Positions 1 to 10,485 are shown, counted from the stretch's first letter. The stretch: 64,000 bases of DNA from Acidihalobacter sp. (GCA_027013225.1 JALUXU010000067.1:61823-125822); one strand, 5' to 3'. Notes: generated by a model from the letters alone, not told the origin. Numbers and translations: made by a program.

Positions 1-1832
1 GGTTCTTTCAGGATCTCGGCGCTTATCCCTCGTTCCCTGACGCCGCCTGCCTGACGCAGGATGTTGGCGATGCGCTTGTTTGCAGCCGCCAGACTTTCGG
101 CTTCGCGCAAGGTGCGGAAGCTCTTAACGGCCTGTACCCGTCGATCGAAATCGTTGAGCTTCAGAGGACGAACCGCCAGAACAGCCTCGACCACATCGGC
201 AGGAATGCCACGCTCGGCATAGTACCCAGGCAGTCGCTCCATGATGAAATCGAAGACTTCATCTATGGCAGGCTCGGTATCGGCGCGATCGGCCAATTGA
301 GATGCAGCAAGGCCAAGCAGTTCGTAGAGATTCAGATCGAGGTTGCGTTCGATGAGGATGCGCACCACACCAAGGGCCGCGCGGCGCAGGGCAAAGGGGT
401 CTTTTGTGCCACTCGGACGCTGGCCGATGGCAAAGATGCCAATCAAGGTGTCCAGTTTTTCGGCTAGGGAAAGCGCTTGGCCGATAGGTTGGGTGGGCAG
501 CGCGCCGCCGGCATGCGCGGGCCGGTACTGATCTTCGATGGCTTGTGCCACCACTTCAGATTCGCCGTCATGCAAGGCGTAATAGCGCCCCATCGTGCCT
601 TGCAGCTCGGGGAACTCGAATACCATGCTGGTGACCAGGTCGCATTTGGCCAATTCACCAGCCCGCCGCCCGCTTGCGGGATCGGCCCCAAGGCGATCAG
701 CAATGGCGGCGGCCAGTTTGGCCAAGCGTTCGCTTTTGTCGAACAGTGTGCCCAGACGTTTTTGAAATACCATGCCTTTGAGTGCCGCGCGCCGGGACGC
801 CAGCGAAGCGCGCCTGTCTTGCTGCCAGAAGAATTCGGCATCCTGCAGGCGCGGCCGGATGACGCGCTCATTGCCTTTACGAATCTGATCGGGGTCGCGG
901 CTTTCGATGTTGGCGACGGTGATAAAGCGGGCTATGAGGCGGCCGGCCGCGTCCAGTACGGGGAAATAGCGCTGATTGTCGATCATGGTCGTAATCAGCG
1001 CTTCTTGAGGCACGTCCAGAAAACGCTCATCGAAACTGCCGGCCAAGGCGACCGGCCACTCGACCAGAGCAGTGACCTCGTCGAGGAGATCTTCGTCGAG
1101 CATCGGGTGCCCGCCAAGTTCCTCGGCCAATGCCTTGACCTGCGCCTCGATGGATTCGCGCCGCATGTCGAAATCAGCTAGAACCCGGCCTTCGGTTTCC
1201 AGGGTGCGCGCATAGTCTTGCGGCGAGCGGATGGGCAGTGGGCCCGGGTGATGAATGCGGTGCCCCTGGGTTTCGCGGCGGGGGGTTACTCCCAGAATGT
1301 CACATTCGATGAGGGTCTCGCCCAACAGCAGCACCGCCCAGTGCACGGGGCGTACGAATTCGATCGTACCCGCTCCCCAGCGCATGCGTTTGGCAATGGG
1401 CAGCCGAGCCAGTGCCTGAGTGAGAATCTCGGGAAGCAAGTCGGCGGTTTCACGGCCTGGCTCATGCACCTTGGCGCCCAGCCAAGTGCCCTTGGGCGTT
1501 TCCAGACGTTCGAGTTGCGAAACATCCAGACCCAGTGATGCCGCGAATCCACGCGCCGCCTGAGTGGGATTGCCCTTGGTGTCGAAAGCGGCTTTCAGCG
1601 GCGGTCCGCGGCGCTCGATGTGGCGGTCGGGTTGGCGCAGACCAAGGTTTTCGATGTGTATCGCGAGACGGCGTGGGGTAGCGTAGACATGGCGGCCGCC
1701 AAAGGGTAGGCCGGCCGATTCCAGGGCAGTGGCGAGTTCGTGGTCAAGCGCCTCCGCTAACGGCTTGAGTGACTTCGGCGGCAGTTCCTCGGTGCCGATT
1801 TCGAACAATAGGTCGGCGTGCGAATCAGGCAT
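1..1832 (-). CDS. glyS: Glycine-tRNA ligase beta subunit, 3' end cut by window edge
   Basis: This subunit works with GlyQ in the alpha2-beta2 glycyl-tRNA synthetase that charges tRNA-Gly in the cytoplasm. My reading from the ATG at 1832 gives an open frame of 610 codons to the window edge. The N-terminus carries the family hallmark [12 protein letters not shown] at residues 8-19, and the body contains the expected [10 protein letters not shown] and YHAL-like stretches of the beta chain. Family members are about 690 residues, so roughly 80 C-terminal residues lie outside the window. The start overlaps the glyQ stop by 8 bases, which implies translational coupling. The call is secure; only the C-terminus is unseen. 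Confidence 0.95.
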   Translation of the reverse strand, partial: MPDSHADLLFEIGTEELPPKSLKPLAEALDHELATALESAGLPFGGRHVYATPRRLAIHIENLGLRQPDRHIERRGPPLKAAFDTKGNPTQAARGFAASLGLDVSQLERLETPKGTWLGAKVHEPGRETADLLPEILTQALARLPIAKRMRWGAGTIEFVRPVHWAVLLLGETLIECDILGVTPRRETQGHRIHHPGPLPIRSPQDYARTLETEGRVLADFDMRRESIEAQVKALAEELGGHPMLDEDLLDEVTALVEWPVALAGSFDERFLDVPQEALITTMIDNQRYFPVLDAAGRLIARFITVANIESRDPDQIRKGNERVIRPRLQDAEFFWQQDRRASLASRRAALKGMVFQKRLGTLFDKSERLAKLAAAIADRLGADPASGRRAGELAKCDLVTSMVFEFPELQGTMGRYYALHDGESEVVAQAIEDQYRPAHAGGALPTQPIGQALSLAEKLDTLIGIFAIGQRPSGTKDPFALRRAALGVVRILIERNLDLNLYELLGLAASQLADRADTEPAIDEVFDFIMERLPGYYAERGIPADVVEAVLAVRPLKLNDFDRRVQAVKSFRTLREAESLAAANKRIANILRQAGGVRERGISAEILKE

Positions 1833-2745
1833 TGGCCGACTCCTTTTCATCCTTGAGCAAGGGAAAGCCCAACGCTTCGCGGGTGGCCAGGTAGCGTTTG
1901 GCGATGGCGCGGGCAAGGGTACGGACGCGAAGTATGTAGCGCTGGCGTTCAGTCACTGAAATGGCCTGGCGCGCATCAAGCAGATTGAAGGTATGAGACG
2001 CTTTTAGCATTTGCTCGTAGGCGGGCAGTGGCAATCCTGCTTCGATCAGGCGCAGGCTTTCCCGCTCGCAGGTGTCAAACCAGGTGAACAGGGCATCAGT
2101 AGCGGCGATTTCGAAGTTATAGCGCGATTGTTCGACCTCGTTCTGATGAAACACATCGCCGTAAGTGATGATTCCATGGGGGCCGCGTGTCCATGCCAGG
2201 TCATAGACGCTGTCCACTCCCTGAAGGTACATGGCGAGGCGTTCCAGACCGTAGGTGATCTCTCCGGTCACCGGCTGACAGTCCAGGCCTCCGACTTGCT
2301 GGAAATAGGTGAACTGGGTGACTTCCATGCCGTTGAGCCACACTTCCCATCCCAAGCCCCACGCGCCTAGCGTAGGCGATTCCCAGTTGTCCTCGACGAA
2401 ACGGATGTCATGAATGGATGGGTCGATCCCCAACGCCTGCAAGGAGCCCAGATACAGATCCTGCATGTCTTCGGGCGAAGGTTTGAGCACCACTTGGAAT
2501 TGATAATAGTGCTGCAGGCGATTGGGGTTTTCGCCATAGCGGCCGTCGGTAGGGCGTCTGGAAGGTTGCACATAGGCAGCGCGCCAGCGTTCGGGGCCGA
2601 TAGCACGCAAAAAGGTCGCGGCATGGAAGGTGCCAGCGCCCATTTCCATATCATAAGGCTGGAGCAAAACGCAGCCCTGCCGGCTCCAGTAGTCCTGCAG
2701 CGTGCGAATGAGATTTTGAAAAGTGGAAGCGTCGGTTTGGCTCAT
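1825..2745 (-). CDS. glyQ: Glycine-tRNA ligase alpha subunit
   Basis: This is the catalytic alpha chain of the tetrameric bacterial glycyl-tRNA synthetase. At 306 residues it has the normal family length. It shows the conserved core almost unchanged: [19 protein letters not shown] near residues 24-42, [20 protein letters not shown] near 83-102, and the class II motif regions with [19 protein letters not shown]. It is followed directly by glyS with overlapping ends, the standard glyQ-glyS operon. The 97 bases upstream, up to glcF, hold no gene and probably contain the promoter. Confidence 0.98.
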   Translation of the reverse strand: MSQTDASTFQNLIRTLQDYWSRQGCVLLQPYDMEMGAGTFHAATFLRAIGPERWRAAYVQPSRRPTDGRYGENPNRLQHYYQFQVVLKPSPEDMQDLYLGSLQALGIDPSIHDIRFVEDNWESPTLGAWGLGWEVWLNGMEVTQFTYFQQVGGLDCQPVTGEITYGLERLAMYLQGVDSVYDLAWTRGPHGIITYGDVFHQNEVEQSRYNFEIAATDALFTWFDTCERESLRLIEAGLPLPAYEQMLKASHTFNLLDARQAISVTERQRYILRVRTLARAIAKRYLATREALGFPLLKDEKESANA

Positions 2746-2842
2746 GGCCTGAAGTCAGCTGTCTTTATCATCGAAAAGCGGCAGTATAACCGGCGATTAC
2801 GGCAGTCACCAAGCGCTGGTTGCCAGTTAGATGAGGTCATGC

Positions 2843-4066
2843 TCAGTGAGTGTTCAAGGCGGCGTCGATAATCTCGATCCAGTGTCGCACCGGCTTGGCC
2901 GTTCCTGCCTGAAGGTGCAGCTGGCAACCGGCATTGGCGGTGAGAATCAGATCCGGATCGTCCGCTTGCAGCGCATCGAGCTTATGGCGGCGCAAGGTGG
3001 TGGCCAGCTCCAGCTGGAGAATGGAGTAAGTGCCGGCCGAACCGCAGCAAAGATGCGCATTCTTGACTGCCGTGAGCTCGAATCCCAGGTGCCGAAGAAT
3101 GGCTTCGACCACCCCATCGAGGCGTTGGCCATGCTGCAATGTGCAGGGCGAATGAAAAGCAAGCCTCCGTCCTTGGCCGATTCCGCTCCAGGCTGACAGA
3201 TCCTCGGCGACAAGTACTTCGGCGGGGTCTCTTGCCAGCGCGCTGACGCGCGCGGCCTTTTGCGCGTACTCTGGATCATGACGCAAGAGATGGCCGTATT
3301 CCTTGACCATCAGCGCGCAGGCGCTGGCATTGATGAGAATGCCTTCCGCCCCGCTTTCGAGCAATGGCCACCACCTGTCGATGTTGGCGCGCATGTCATC
3401 CAATGCCTCGGCCGAGGCCGCCAAATGGTGACGTACGGCACCGCAACACCGTGGATTGGCAGGGCTGATGAGGCCGATGCCGAGGCGGTCCAAGACGCGT
3501 GCGCAGGCGGCATTGGTGGACGGAGTGGCGAACGGCTGTACACAGCCTTCCAGAACGATCAGGTTTCTGGCGTGGGTGCGTGAAGGGCGCACAGGAATAT
3601 CTTGTGGCGCCGGTAGTCTGGATTTAAAAGCGGCTGGCAAAAAAGGGCGCAATCGCTGTCCAAGGCGCCATAGCGGGCCGAACAAAGACGGTTCCGGCAA
3701 CACCCGCCGCAACAACCAGCGCAGCAGGCGCTCGCGCCACGGCCGCGGCGCTTCGCGTTCGATGCGTTCACGTCCGAGATCGGCCAGGCGGGCGTAACGC
3801 ACGCCCGAAGGACAGGTGGTTTCGCAAGCGCGGCAGCTCAGACAGCGATCCATGTGCAGCTGGCTGGCCCGCCCCGGTGGGGTGCCCTCGAATACCTGTT
3901 TGATGAGGTAAATCCGCCCGCGTGGACCGTCGAGCTCGTCGCCTAGCAGCTGATAGGTGGGGCAGGTGGCGTTACAAAAACCGCAGTGCACGCAGCTGCG
4001 CAAAATGGCGTCTGCTTCCTGGCCTTCGGGGGTGTAGATAAATGGAGCGGCAAGCCGTGTTTGCAT
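2843..4066 (-). CDS. glcF: Glycolate oxidase iron-sulfur subunit
   Basis: GlcF is the electron-transfer subunit of membrane-associated glycolate dehydrogenase (GlcDEF), which oxidises glycolate to glyoxylate. The 407-residue protein has two 4Fe-4S ferredoxin motifs, CVHCGFCNATCP near residue 26 and CLSCRACETTCP near residue 75. Two CCG-type cysteine-rich motifs follow, CCGAVRHH near 208 and CCGSAGTYS near 343. It is the last gene of a glcD-glcE-glcF unit, 10 bases after glcE. In autotrophs this enzyme salvages glycolate from the RuBisCO oxygenase reaction, which would fit the cbbQO pair elsewhere in the window; that link is inference. Confidence 0.95.
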   Translation of the reverse strand: MQTRLAAPFIYTPEGQEADAILRSCVHCGFCNATCPTYQLLGDELDGPRGRIYLIKQVFEGTPPGRASQLHMDRCLSCRACETTCPSGVRYARLADLGRERIEREAPRPWRERLLRWLLRRVLPEPSLFGPLWRLGQRLRPFLPAAFKSRLPAPQDIPVRPSRTHARNLIVLEGCVQPFATPSTNAACARVLDRLGIGLISPANPRCCGAVRHHLAASAEALDDMRANIDRWWPLLESGAEGILINASACALMVKEYGHLLRHDPEYAQKAARVSALARDPAEVLVAEDLSAWSGIGQGRRLAFHSPCTLQHGQRLDGVVEAILRHLGFELTAVKNAHLCCGSAGTYSILQLELATTLRRHKLDALQADDPDLILTANAGCQLHLQAGTAKPVRHWIEIIDAALNTH

Positions 4067-4076
4067 GCAAAGTCAC

Positions 4077-5159
4077 CTAGGTCAGGATGCGGCTGGAATC
4101 GAAAACGCCGAACGGATCGAAGGCTGTCTTGAGCCGCTGGTGAAGCGCCAGCAGCGGTGGAGGCAGCGGCTGGAAGCGGGCTGTTTCAGTATGGCCGCGA
4201 TAGAGAGTTGCGTGGCCGCCGGCGCGGGCGGCGGCGCGGCGAACAGCGGTCGGTGCCGTTGCTCCGCTATACCAGCGCTGAGCACCGCCCCAATCGAGCA
4301 GCCAGCGGCCGGGCAGATCCAAAAGAGGCGCGGTGGCGGGCAGGGAAATTCGCCACAGCGGATCGTCGTGATGGAAAAAACCGAGTTCGTGTTCACGCAG
4401 TCGGCGCCACCATGCATCATCCTCTTCGAGAATGTCGCCGCCCAGGCGCTGGCGCGCCGCCGCCACTGCCGTGGTAGTGCCGGATAGGCGCAGATAGAGA
4501 TTGGCGCCATCATGGGCCGCCCCGCTGAGCGGCAAGGGTCGTCCGGCCCATACATTCATAAGACGCAATGCTTCTGCGGGCTCGCGTTCCTGGACAAGGG
4601 TGAGTTCAACGGGCGGTTTGGGGAGCACTTTGAGGCTTATTTCCAGCAAGACTCCCAAAGTGCCGAAACTTCCGGTCATGAGCCGGGACAAATCATAGCC
4701 GGCCACGTTTTTCATCACCTCTCCTCCGAAATGAAGAATTTCTCCACGACCGTTGATCATTCGTATGCCAAGCACAAAATCGCGCGCCGCACCCGCCCAG
4801 GGGCGGCGCGGACCGGAGAGATTGCAGGCGATGGTGCCGCCCAGGGTGGCGTCGGGATCGAAATGGGGCGGCTCGAAAGCCAGCATCTGACCGTGCGCGG
4901 CCAACCGGGTTTCGATGTCGGCCAAGGGGGTGCCGGCGCGCGCGGTGAGCACCAGCTCTCCCGGCTGGTAATGAATGATGCCGCGATGTTCTCGCAACGG
5001 CAGTATTTCGCCGTTGGACAATCGCCCCAGGAACGATTTGCTGCCGGAGCCTTCAATGCGAAGGGTGATGCCTTCGGAGGCCGCTTCGGATACGCGAGCG
5101 GCGATGAATTCGCTAAGATCATGCTCGCCAGGCGGAACCATATGATCCTGATCTGGCAT
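4077..5159 (-). CDS. glcE: Glycolate oxidase FAD-binding subunit
   Basis: GlcE is the smaller flavoprotein of glycolate dehydrogenase. The protein has a PCMH/VAO-type FAD-binding N-terminus with GSGSKSFLGR, the GTPLADIE stretch and ATLGGTIACNLSGPRR, then RDFVLGIRMINGRGE and KNVAGYDLSRL, all typical of the family. The reading frame can be extended one codon to a TTG, but the ATG at 5159 overlaps the glcD stop as TGATG, which is the more likely coupled start and gives 360 residues. It sits between glcD and glcF in the usual order. Confidence 0.93.
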   Translation of the reverse strand: MPDQDHMVPPGEHDLSEFIAARVSEAASEGITLRIEGSGSKSFLGRLSNGEILPLREHRGIIHYQPGELVLTARAGTPLADIETRLAAHGQMLAFEPPHFDPDATLGGTIACNLSGPRRPWAGAARDFVLGIRMINGRGEILHFGGEVMKNVAGYDLSRLMTGSFGTLGVLLEISLKVLPKPPVELTLVQEREPAEALRLMNVWAGRPLPLSGAAHDGANLYLRLSGTTTAVAAARQRLGGDILEEDDAWWRRLREHELGFFHHDDPLWRISLPATAPLLDLPGRWLLDWGGAQRWYSGATAPTAVRRAAARAGGHATLYRGHTETARFQPLPPPLLALHQRLKTAFDPFGVFDSSRILT

Positions 5160-6649
5160 CAAAACCGCTCCAGTTCCGGATGGGGCAGTTGACCGCCATG
5201 GACATGCATGGCGCCGAGTTCCGCGCAGCGCTGGAGGGTGGGTACGGCCTTTCCGGGATTGAGCAATCCTTCGGGATCGAAAGCTGCCTTCACGGCGTGG
5301 AATTGTGCCAGTTCCATGGCGCTAAATTGCACGCACATGGAATCGATCTTTTCAACGCCTACCCCATGTTCGCCGGTGATGGTGCCGCCGACTTCGACGC
5401 ATAACTCGAGGATGCGCGCGCCAAAGGCCTCAGTGCGCTCCAGCTCCCCAGGCCGATTGGCATCGTACAGGATCAAAGGGTGGAGGTTCCCATCGCCGGC
5501 ATGAAAGACATTGGCCACCCGCAAACCGTATTCTTCACTCAGGCGGGCGATGCCTGCGAGTACTTCGGGCAGACGTCGGCGGGGAATGGTGCCGTCCATG
5601 CAGTAATAATCGGGCGACAGGCGCCCCACGGCGGGGAAAGCGGCCTTGCGCCCTCGCCATAGCAACTCCCGCTCGGCCTCGTCGCGGGCGGTGCGAATGG
5701 AAAGGGCGCCGGCCTCGGTGAGCAGGTCGTGCAATTGCATCAGATGTTCCGAGACCTCTTCATTGGTGCCATCGACTTCGCACAGCAAAATGGCGGCTGC
5801 TTCGCGCGGATAGCCGGCATGGACAAACGCCTCGGCGGCTTCAATGGCAAAGGCGTCCATCATTTCCAGGCCGGCCGGCACGATGCCGGCGGCGATGATT
5901 TCGCTCACTGCGCGCCCGGCGGCGGGCACGTCACCAAAAGCCGCCATCACCACCTGGGCCCGCTCGGATAAGGGCAGCAGCCTCACAGTGACTTCCACTA
6001 TTACGCCAAGCAAGCCTTCGGAGCCGTGCATCAGAGCCAGCAGATCATAGCCGGGCGCGTCCAGAGCCTCGCTGCCGATTCGCAGCCGTTCGCCCTCGAT
6101 GGTTATGATTTCAAGTGCAAGTACATTGTGCACGGTCAAGCCATATTTGAGACAATGCACCCCGCCGGCGTTTTCGGCCACGTTGCCCCCAATGCTGCAG
6201 GCGATTTGTGAGGAGGGGTCGGGCGCATAGTACAAGCCGTGAGGACGCGCCGCTTCGCTGATTGAGAGGTTGCGCACGCCGGGTTGTACACGCGCCGTGC
6301 GGGCCAAAGGGTCGAGGGCGAGAATGCGGTTGAATCGTGCCAGAGAAAGCACTATGCCTCCGGCGTGCGGCAGCGCGCCCCCTGAAAGGCTGGTGCCGGC
6401 GCCGCGCGCCACCACTGGCACGCGGTGGTGGTGGCATGTGCGCAGGACAGCCTGCACCTGCTCGACCGTTTCAGGCAGCGCCACCGCGCCCGGCAGGCGG
6501 CGATAGGCGGTAAGACCGTCGGTCTCGTAGGGACGCAGGGATTCCTCGTCGCTCAGCAGCGCGCCTTCTTGCGGCAGAACGGAACGCAATTCATCCAGTA
6601 GGCCGGAGTCGACCCCCGGAGGGAAGGCGTCAAGCGGGCGTTGGGTCAT
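5159..6649 (-). CDS. glcD: Glycolate oxidase FAD-linked subunit
   Basis: GlcD is the main flavin subunit of glycolate dehydrogenase, of the FAD-linked oxidase family that also includes D-lactate dehydrogenases. The 496 residues carry the FAD-binding block VVARGAGTSLSGGALPH near 98-114 and DPSSQIACSIGGNVAENAGG near 143-162. The C-terminal FAD-oxidase domain has NVFHAGDGNLHPLILYD and GTITGEHGVGVEKI, which hold the family's catalytic histidines. It is the first gene of glcDEF. The 85-base gap at 6650-6734 separates it from a divergent gene and should hold both promoters. Confidence 0.96.
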   Translation of the reverse strand: MTQRPLDAFPPGVDSGLLDELRSVLPQEGALLSDEESLRPYETDGLTAYRRLPGAVALPETVEQVQAVLRTCHHHRVPVVARGAGTSLSGGALPHAGGIVLSLARFNRILALDPLARTARVQPGVRNLSISEAARPHGLYYAPDPSSQIACSIGGNVAENAGGVHCLKYGLTVHNVLALEIITIEGERLRIGSEALDAPGYDLLALMHGSEGLLGVIVEVTVRLLPLSERAQVVMAAFGDVPAAGRAVSEIIAAGIVPAGLEMMDAFAIEAAEAFVHAGYPREAAAILLCEVDGTNEEVSEHLMQLHDLLTEAGALSIRTARDEAERELLWRGRKAAFPAVGRLSPDYYCMDGTIPRRRLPEVLAGIARLSEEYGLRVANVFHAGDGNLHPLILYDANRPGELERTEAFGARILELCVEVGGTITGEHGVGVEKIDSMCVQFSAMELAQFHAVKAAFDPEGLLNPGKAVPTLQRCAELGAMHVHGGQLPHPELERF

Positions 6650-6734
6650 TGCCGCCTCGCTATTGCAAAAAATGCGGGCGACCCCACATCATGATTGGCG
6701 AGTTTGTCATCAATCAACATAAAGGGAACCTTAC

Positions 6735-7181
6735 ATGAAAAAAACCTGGATTGTAGTCGCTGATAGTGCACATGCGCGTATTTTCACCGCAAAAACGCCG
6801 ACTAGCCCCCTGGAAGAAATAAAGGACGAAGTCGATATTCCGGCCACTTTCAGAGAAAAGGAGTTGGTCACCGATGAACCGGGACGTCATGCCAACGATA
6901 GCCGTATGGGTGTGCATGCCTACGAACCCGAACATACCAAGCATGAGACAGAAGCTGTTCGCTTTGCAAAGGCGCTCGCAGAGGAATTGAACAAGGCGTT
7001 CCATTTGCGCAAATTCGAACAACTCGTTCTGGTCGCGCCGCCGAAGTTTCTCGGCCATCTTCGCGAGTCGCTTCATGGGCCGGTTCTGCGGGCTGTCTCG
7101 CTGCAGTGCGAGGAGGATCTTGTCAAGGAAACGGCAGAAGAGATCCGCCGGCATTTGCCTGAATATTTACCGCAACTTTGA
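6735..7181 (+). CDS. Host attachment family protein
   Basis: This 148-residue protein matches the family annotated as 'protein required for attachment to host cells' (Pfam Host_attach). Visible hallmarks are the N-terminal WIVVADSAHARIF strand, a central DEPGRHANDSR segment and a C-terminal domain with LVLVAPPKFLGHLR. The fold resembles RNase/eRF1-like domains in my recollection of the family, but no activity is established. There is no signal peptide or membrane segment. It stands alone, divergent from glcDEF and convergent with yggS. A purine-rich AAAGGGAA precedes the ATG. The family assignment is firm; the attachment role is an old label and should not be taken literally. Confidence 0.85.
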   Translation: MKKTWIVVADSAHARIFTAKTPTSPLEEIKDEVDIPATFREKELVTDEPGRHANDSRMGVHAYEPEHTKHETEAVRFAKALAEELNKAFHLRKFEQLVLVAPPKFLGHLRESLHGPVLRAVSLQCEEDLVKETAEEIRRHLPEYLPQL

Positions 7182-7334
7182 ACCCGCCTGGGCGTTCTCA
7201 AGCGATGGTTCCTTCCTTGTCGATAAGGTTCGATTTGGTCGGTAGTCGCCTGGGAACGCCGATCTCGGCACGCTTATCGCCTCTTCGGGAGTGACTGAGT
7301 GACGGGTTCCTTGTTGGGCTGGAAGGAGGCGGTT

Positions 7335-8048
7335 TTATCGACCGGATTTCAGCGCTTGAGGCGCGGCCACGCGTTCGCCGAATATGGCTGTGCCTACCCG
7401 CACCAAAGTGGCTCCTTCAGCGATAGCGGCTGCAAAATCATTACTCATGCCCATGGAGAGGGTGTCGAGTTGCAAGCCTTGGCGATTGGCTTGCTCGAAA
7501 AGTTCGCGCAAGCGGGCAAAGGCGGCACGCTGGCCGGTGAACTGCGTGGTTTTCGCCGGAATCGCCATCAGGCCGCGCAGTTTCAGATTGGGTAAATCGC
7601 GAACTTGGTGCAGCAGAGACAGCGCCTCGGAGGGCTTTATCCCGGATTTGCTCGCTTCTTCGCTGACGTTGATCTGAACACACACCTGCAGGGGCGGCCG
7701 ATGAGGATCACGTTGCGCACTCAGACGTTTTGCGATGCTGAGACGATCGACACTATGCACCCAGTCTGCGGTTTCGGCCACCGCCCTGGATTTGTTGGAC
7801 TGCAAGTGTCCGATGAAATGCCATTCTATATCTAGCTCTTCAAGTTTCTTCGCCTTGTCTATCAGTTCATTTACATAGTTTTCCCCAAAACATCTTTGAC
7901 CACAGCTCCACGCGGTGCGCACTACTTCTGCCGGCCACGTCTTGCTCACGGCCAGGAGCTTGATGTTTTCCGGCGGGCGGTTGAAACGCCGTGCCGTGGT
8001 TTCGATACTATCCTGTATGGAATGTATGTTGTCGCAGATATCATTCAT
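7335..8048 (-). CDS. yggS: PLP homeostasis protein YggS
   Basis: YggS (PLPBP) binds pyridoxal 5'-phosphate and buffers the cell's PLP and amino-acid pools; it has no known enzymatic reaction. The 237-residue protein shows the PLP-lysine region LLAVSKTW near residue 30, then GENYVNE, WHFIGHLQSNK, VHSVDR and the C-terminal SMGMSNDF with RVGTAIFGER. In many proteobacteria yggS lies beside pilT, as here, where pilT is divergent across a 231-base gap. proC, another common neighbour, is absent downstream. Confidence 0.95.
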   Translation of the reverse strand: MNDICDNIHSIQDSIETTARRFNRPPENIKLLAVSKTWPAEVVRTAWSCGQRCFGENYVNELIDKAKKLEELDIEWHFIGHLQSNKSRAVAETADWVHSVDRLSIAKRLSAQRDPHRPPLQVCVQINVSEEASKSGIKPSEALSLLHQVRDLPNLKLRGLMAIPAKTTQFTGQRAAFARLRELFEQANRQGLQLDTLSMGMSNDFAAAIAEGATLVRVGTAIFGERVAAPQALKSGR

Positions 8049-8190
8049 TGGCCTATGCTATATTCAAATTCGTCGAGAGAAAACCTGGCGAAGTCTGGTT
8101 CTCGAGCCTCCCTTGGCGCTGGGGAATCACGCTTCGTAAGACTGCAAGAAAGCATATAACTTTAATCTTGTTCGCAGCAGGGGTTTGGTT

Positions 8191-8241
8191 GCCAAGGTTC
8201 GGCTTACTGTCTGCTTAATATACTTCAATAGAACCCTTGGC
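8191..8241. repeat. Interrupted inverted repeat upstream of pilT
   Basis: GCCAAGGTTC at 8191-8200 is matched by GAACCCTTGGC at 8231-8241, an inverted repeat with one bulged base and a 30-base spacer. It lies in the yggS/pilT intergenic region, about 40-90 bases before the pilT start. It could be an operator or a weak leader hairpin; no specific regulator can be named. Confidence 0.3.
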
Positions 8242-8279
8242 CTGACCAGTAAATTTCGTTATTTGCGGAGATCAGATCC

Positions 8280-9314
8280 ATGGATATCACGCAGCTTTTG
8301 GCGTTCAGCGTGAAAAACGGCGCTTCGGATTTGCATTTGTCGGCAGGTTTGCCTCCGATGATACGGGTGGATGGCGATATTCGCCGCATCAACGTCGATC
8401 CACTCGAGCATACGGTTGTTCACGACATGATCTATGACATCATGAGCGACAGCCAACGCAAGGATTACGAGGAATTTTTGGAGACCGACTTTTCCTTCGA
8501 AATCAAAGGCCTGGCGAGATTTCGCGTAAATGCGTTCAATCAGGACCGTGGCGCGGCGGCGGTATTTCGAACCATTCCGTCCAAGGTATTGACGCTGGAA
8601 CAGCTCGGCGCGCCGCCCGTTTTCGAGAAACTTTGCGATTATCCGCGGGGGCTCATATTGGTGACCGGCCCCACAGGATCGGGGAAATCAACCACCTTGG
8701 CGGCCATGGTCGATTACAAAAACAATAAAGATTACGGCCATATTCTGACTATCGAAGATCCCATCGAATTCGTTCATGAGAGCAAAAAAAGCCTGGTCAA
8801 TCAGCGAGAGGTTCACAAAAACACTCTGGGATTCAACGAGGCTTTGCGATCCGCGTTACGCGAAGACCCCGATGTCATTTTGGTCGGAGAATTGCGTGAT
8901 CTGGAAACCATCCGTCTTGCGTTGACCGCCGCCGAAACCGGACATCTGGTGTTTGGCACTTTGCATACGAGTTCGGCCGCGAAAACCATCGACCGTATCA
9001 TCGATGTCTTTCCAGCTGGAGAAAAAGACATGGTGCGCACCATGCTTTCGGAATCTTTGCGGGCAGTGATTTCCCAGACATTGATGAAAAAAATCGGCGG
9101 AGGACGGATTGCGGCGCATGAGATCATGATCGGAACGCCGGCTATCCGTAATCTGATCAGGGAAGGGAAAGTCGCGCAAATGTATTCGGCCATTCAGACG
9201 GGTCAGGGCGCGGGCATGCAGACCCTTGATCAGGCATTGCAGGCCTTGTTACGACAAGGCGTGATCAATAAAGAGGAAGCCAGGCGAAAGGCGGCCAATC
9301 CGGATGCGCTGTGA
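8280..9314 (+). CDS. pilT: Type IV pilus retraction ATPase PilT
   Basis: PilT is the hexameric cytoplasmic ATPase that depolymerises type IV pili and so powers twitching motility. The 344-residue protein has the N-terminal GASDLHLSAGLPP element, Walker A GPTGSGKST near residue 133, Walker B DVILVGELRD near 198, and the His-box FGTLHTSS. It also has the C-terminal AIRNLIREGK motif that marks true PilT and is needed for retraction. GGAG lies 9 bases before the ATG. It heads a run of three related ATPase genes, with pilU 25 bases downstream. Confidence 0.97.
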   Translation: MDITQLLAFSVKNGASDLHLSAGLPPMIRVDGDIRRINVDPLEHTVVHDMIYDIMSDSQRKDYEEFLETDFSFEIKGLARFRVNAFNQDRGAAAVFRTIPSKVLTLEQLGAPPVFEKLCDYPRGLILVTGPTGSGKSTTLAAMVDYKNNKDYGHILTIEDPIEFVHESKKSLVNQREVHKNTLGFNEALRSALREDPDVILVGELRDLETIRLALTAAETGHLVFGTLHTSSAAKTIDRIIDVFPAGEKDMVRTMLSESLRAVISQTLMKKIGGGRIAAHEIMIGTPAIRNLIREGKVAQMYSAIQTGQGAGMQTLDQALQALLRQGVINKEEARRKAANPDAL

Positions 9315-9339
9315 GCTATGAATAATAAGGAGATGCTTC

Positions 9340-10485
9340 ATGGAACGTGATAAGGCGATCAGGTTCATGCACGACCTGCTGGGCATGCTTACCGAGAAGG
9401 GTGGATCGGATTTGTTCATCACAGCAGCGGCGCCCCCCTCGATCAAGGTCGATGGGAAAATGATGCCTTTGACCAATCAGCCGCTTACTCCGGCACATAC
9501 ACGCGTTCTGGTGCGTTCGGTGATGAATGACAAGCAGGCAGCGGAATATGAGCGCACTCAGGAGTGCAATTTCGCCATCAGCCTCCCGGGGGTGGCACGG
9601 TTTCGGGTCAACGCCTTCACCCAACGGGGCAGTTCCGGCATGGTGTTGCGCACGATCAATACGCACATTCCCAACTTCGAGGAGTTGAGACTGCCGCCGG
9701 TGTTGCGGGATATCAGCATGACAAAACGCGGCATGGTGATTTTCGTCGGCGGCACGGGTTCTGGAAAATCCTCCTCTCTCGCGGCCATGATTGGTTACCG
9801 GAACGAGAACAGCTACGGTCATATCGTGACCATTGAGGATCCAATTGAATATGTACACCACCACGGCCATTGCCTGATAACCCAGAGGGAAGTCGGAGTG
9901 GATACCGAATCCTACGAGGTCGCGCTCAAAAACACTTTGCGCCAGGCGCCGGATGTCATCCTCATCGGCGAGATCCGCGATCGGGAAACCATGGAATACG
10001 CCAATGCGTTCGCCGAAACCGGCCATCTTTGCCTGTCCACACTCCACGCCAACAACACCAATCAGGCATTGGACCGGATCATCAATTTTTTTCCTGAAGA
10101 ACGGCGTCATCAGTTGTTGATGGATTTGTCATTGAATTTGAAGGCGGTCGTTTCGCAACGCCTGATACCACGCGCCGACGGCAAAGGCCGCGTGCCGGCC
10201 GTGGAGATTTTGATCAATACGCCATTGATGGCGGATCTGATATTCAAGGGCAAGGTTCATGAAATGAAGGAGTTGATTGCAAAATCGACCGAGCAAGGCA
10301 TGCGGACCTTCGATCAATCTCTGTTCGATTTGTTTGAAAGGGGCCTGATCACCTATGAAGATGCATTGCGCAATGCCGATTCCGTAAACGATCTGCGCCT
10401 TCGCATCAAGCTGGAGAGCAAGCGCGTGGATCATTCTGATCCGTTGGGAGACACCAAGATCCTGAATTTGTCCGATAGCGAATGA
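9340..10485 (+). CDS. pilU: PilT-dependent retraction ATPase PilU
   Basis: PilU is a PilT paralogue that assists retraction. The 381-residue protein has GGSDLFITAAAPPSIKVDG near residue 21, Walker A GGTGSGKSS, Walker B DVILIGEIRDRETMEYA and the His-box LSTLHANN. It lacks the AIRNLIRE motif of PilT and instead has EILINTPLMADLIFKGK, as PilU proteins do. Its C-terminal tail runs about 40 residues beyond the ATPase core. It is in the same direction as pilT and is followed at once by a third homologue. Confidence 0.93.
   Translation: MERDKAIRFMHDLLGMLTEKGGSDLFITAAAPPSIKVDGKMMPLTNQPLTPAHTRVLVRSVMNDKQAAEYERTQECNFAISLPGVARFRVNAFTQRGSSGMVLRTINTHIPNFEELRLPPVLRDISMTKRGMVIFVGGTGSGKSSSLAAMIGYRNENSYGHIVTIEDPIEYVHHHGHCLITQREVGVDTESYEVALKNTLRQAPDVILIGEIRDRETMEYANAFAETGHLCLSTLHANNTNQALDRIINFFPEERRHQLLMDLSLNLKAVVSQRLIPRADGKGRVPAVEILINTPLMADLIFKGKVHEMKELIAKSTEQGMRTFDQSLFDLFERGLITYEDALRNADSVNDLRLRIKLESKRVDHSDPLGDTKILNLSDSE

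Noticed and set aside
7182..7334. Possible small RNA or terminator between the host-attachment gene and yggS
   Set aside because: Only a 7-base pairing (GGCGTTC/GAACGCC) with a long loop was found; no T-tract or known RNA motif.
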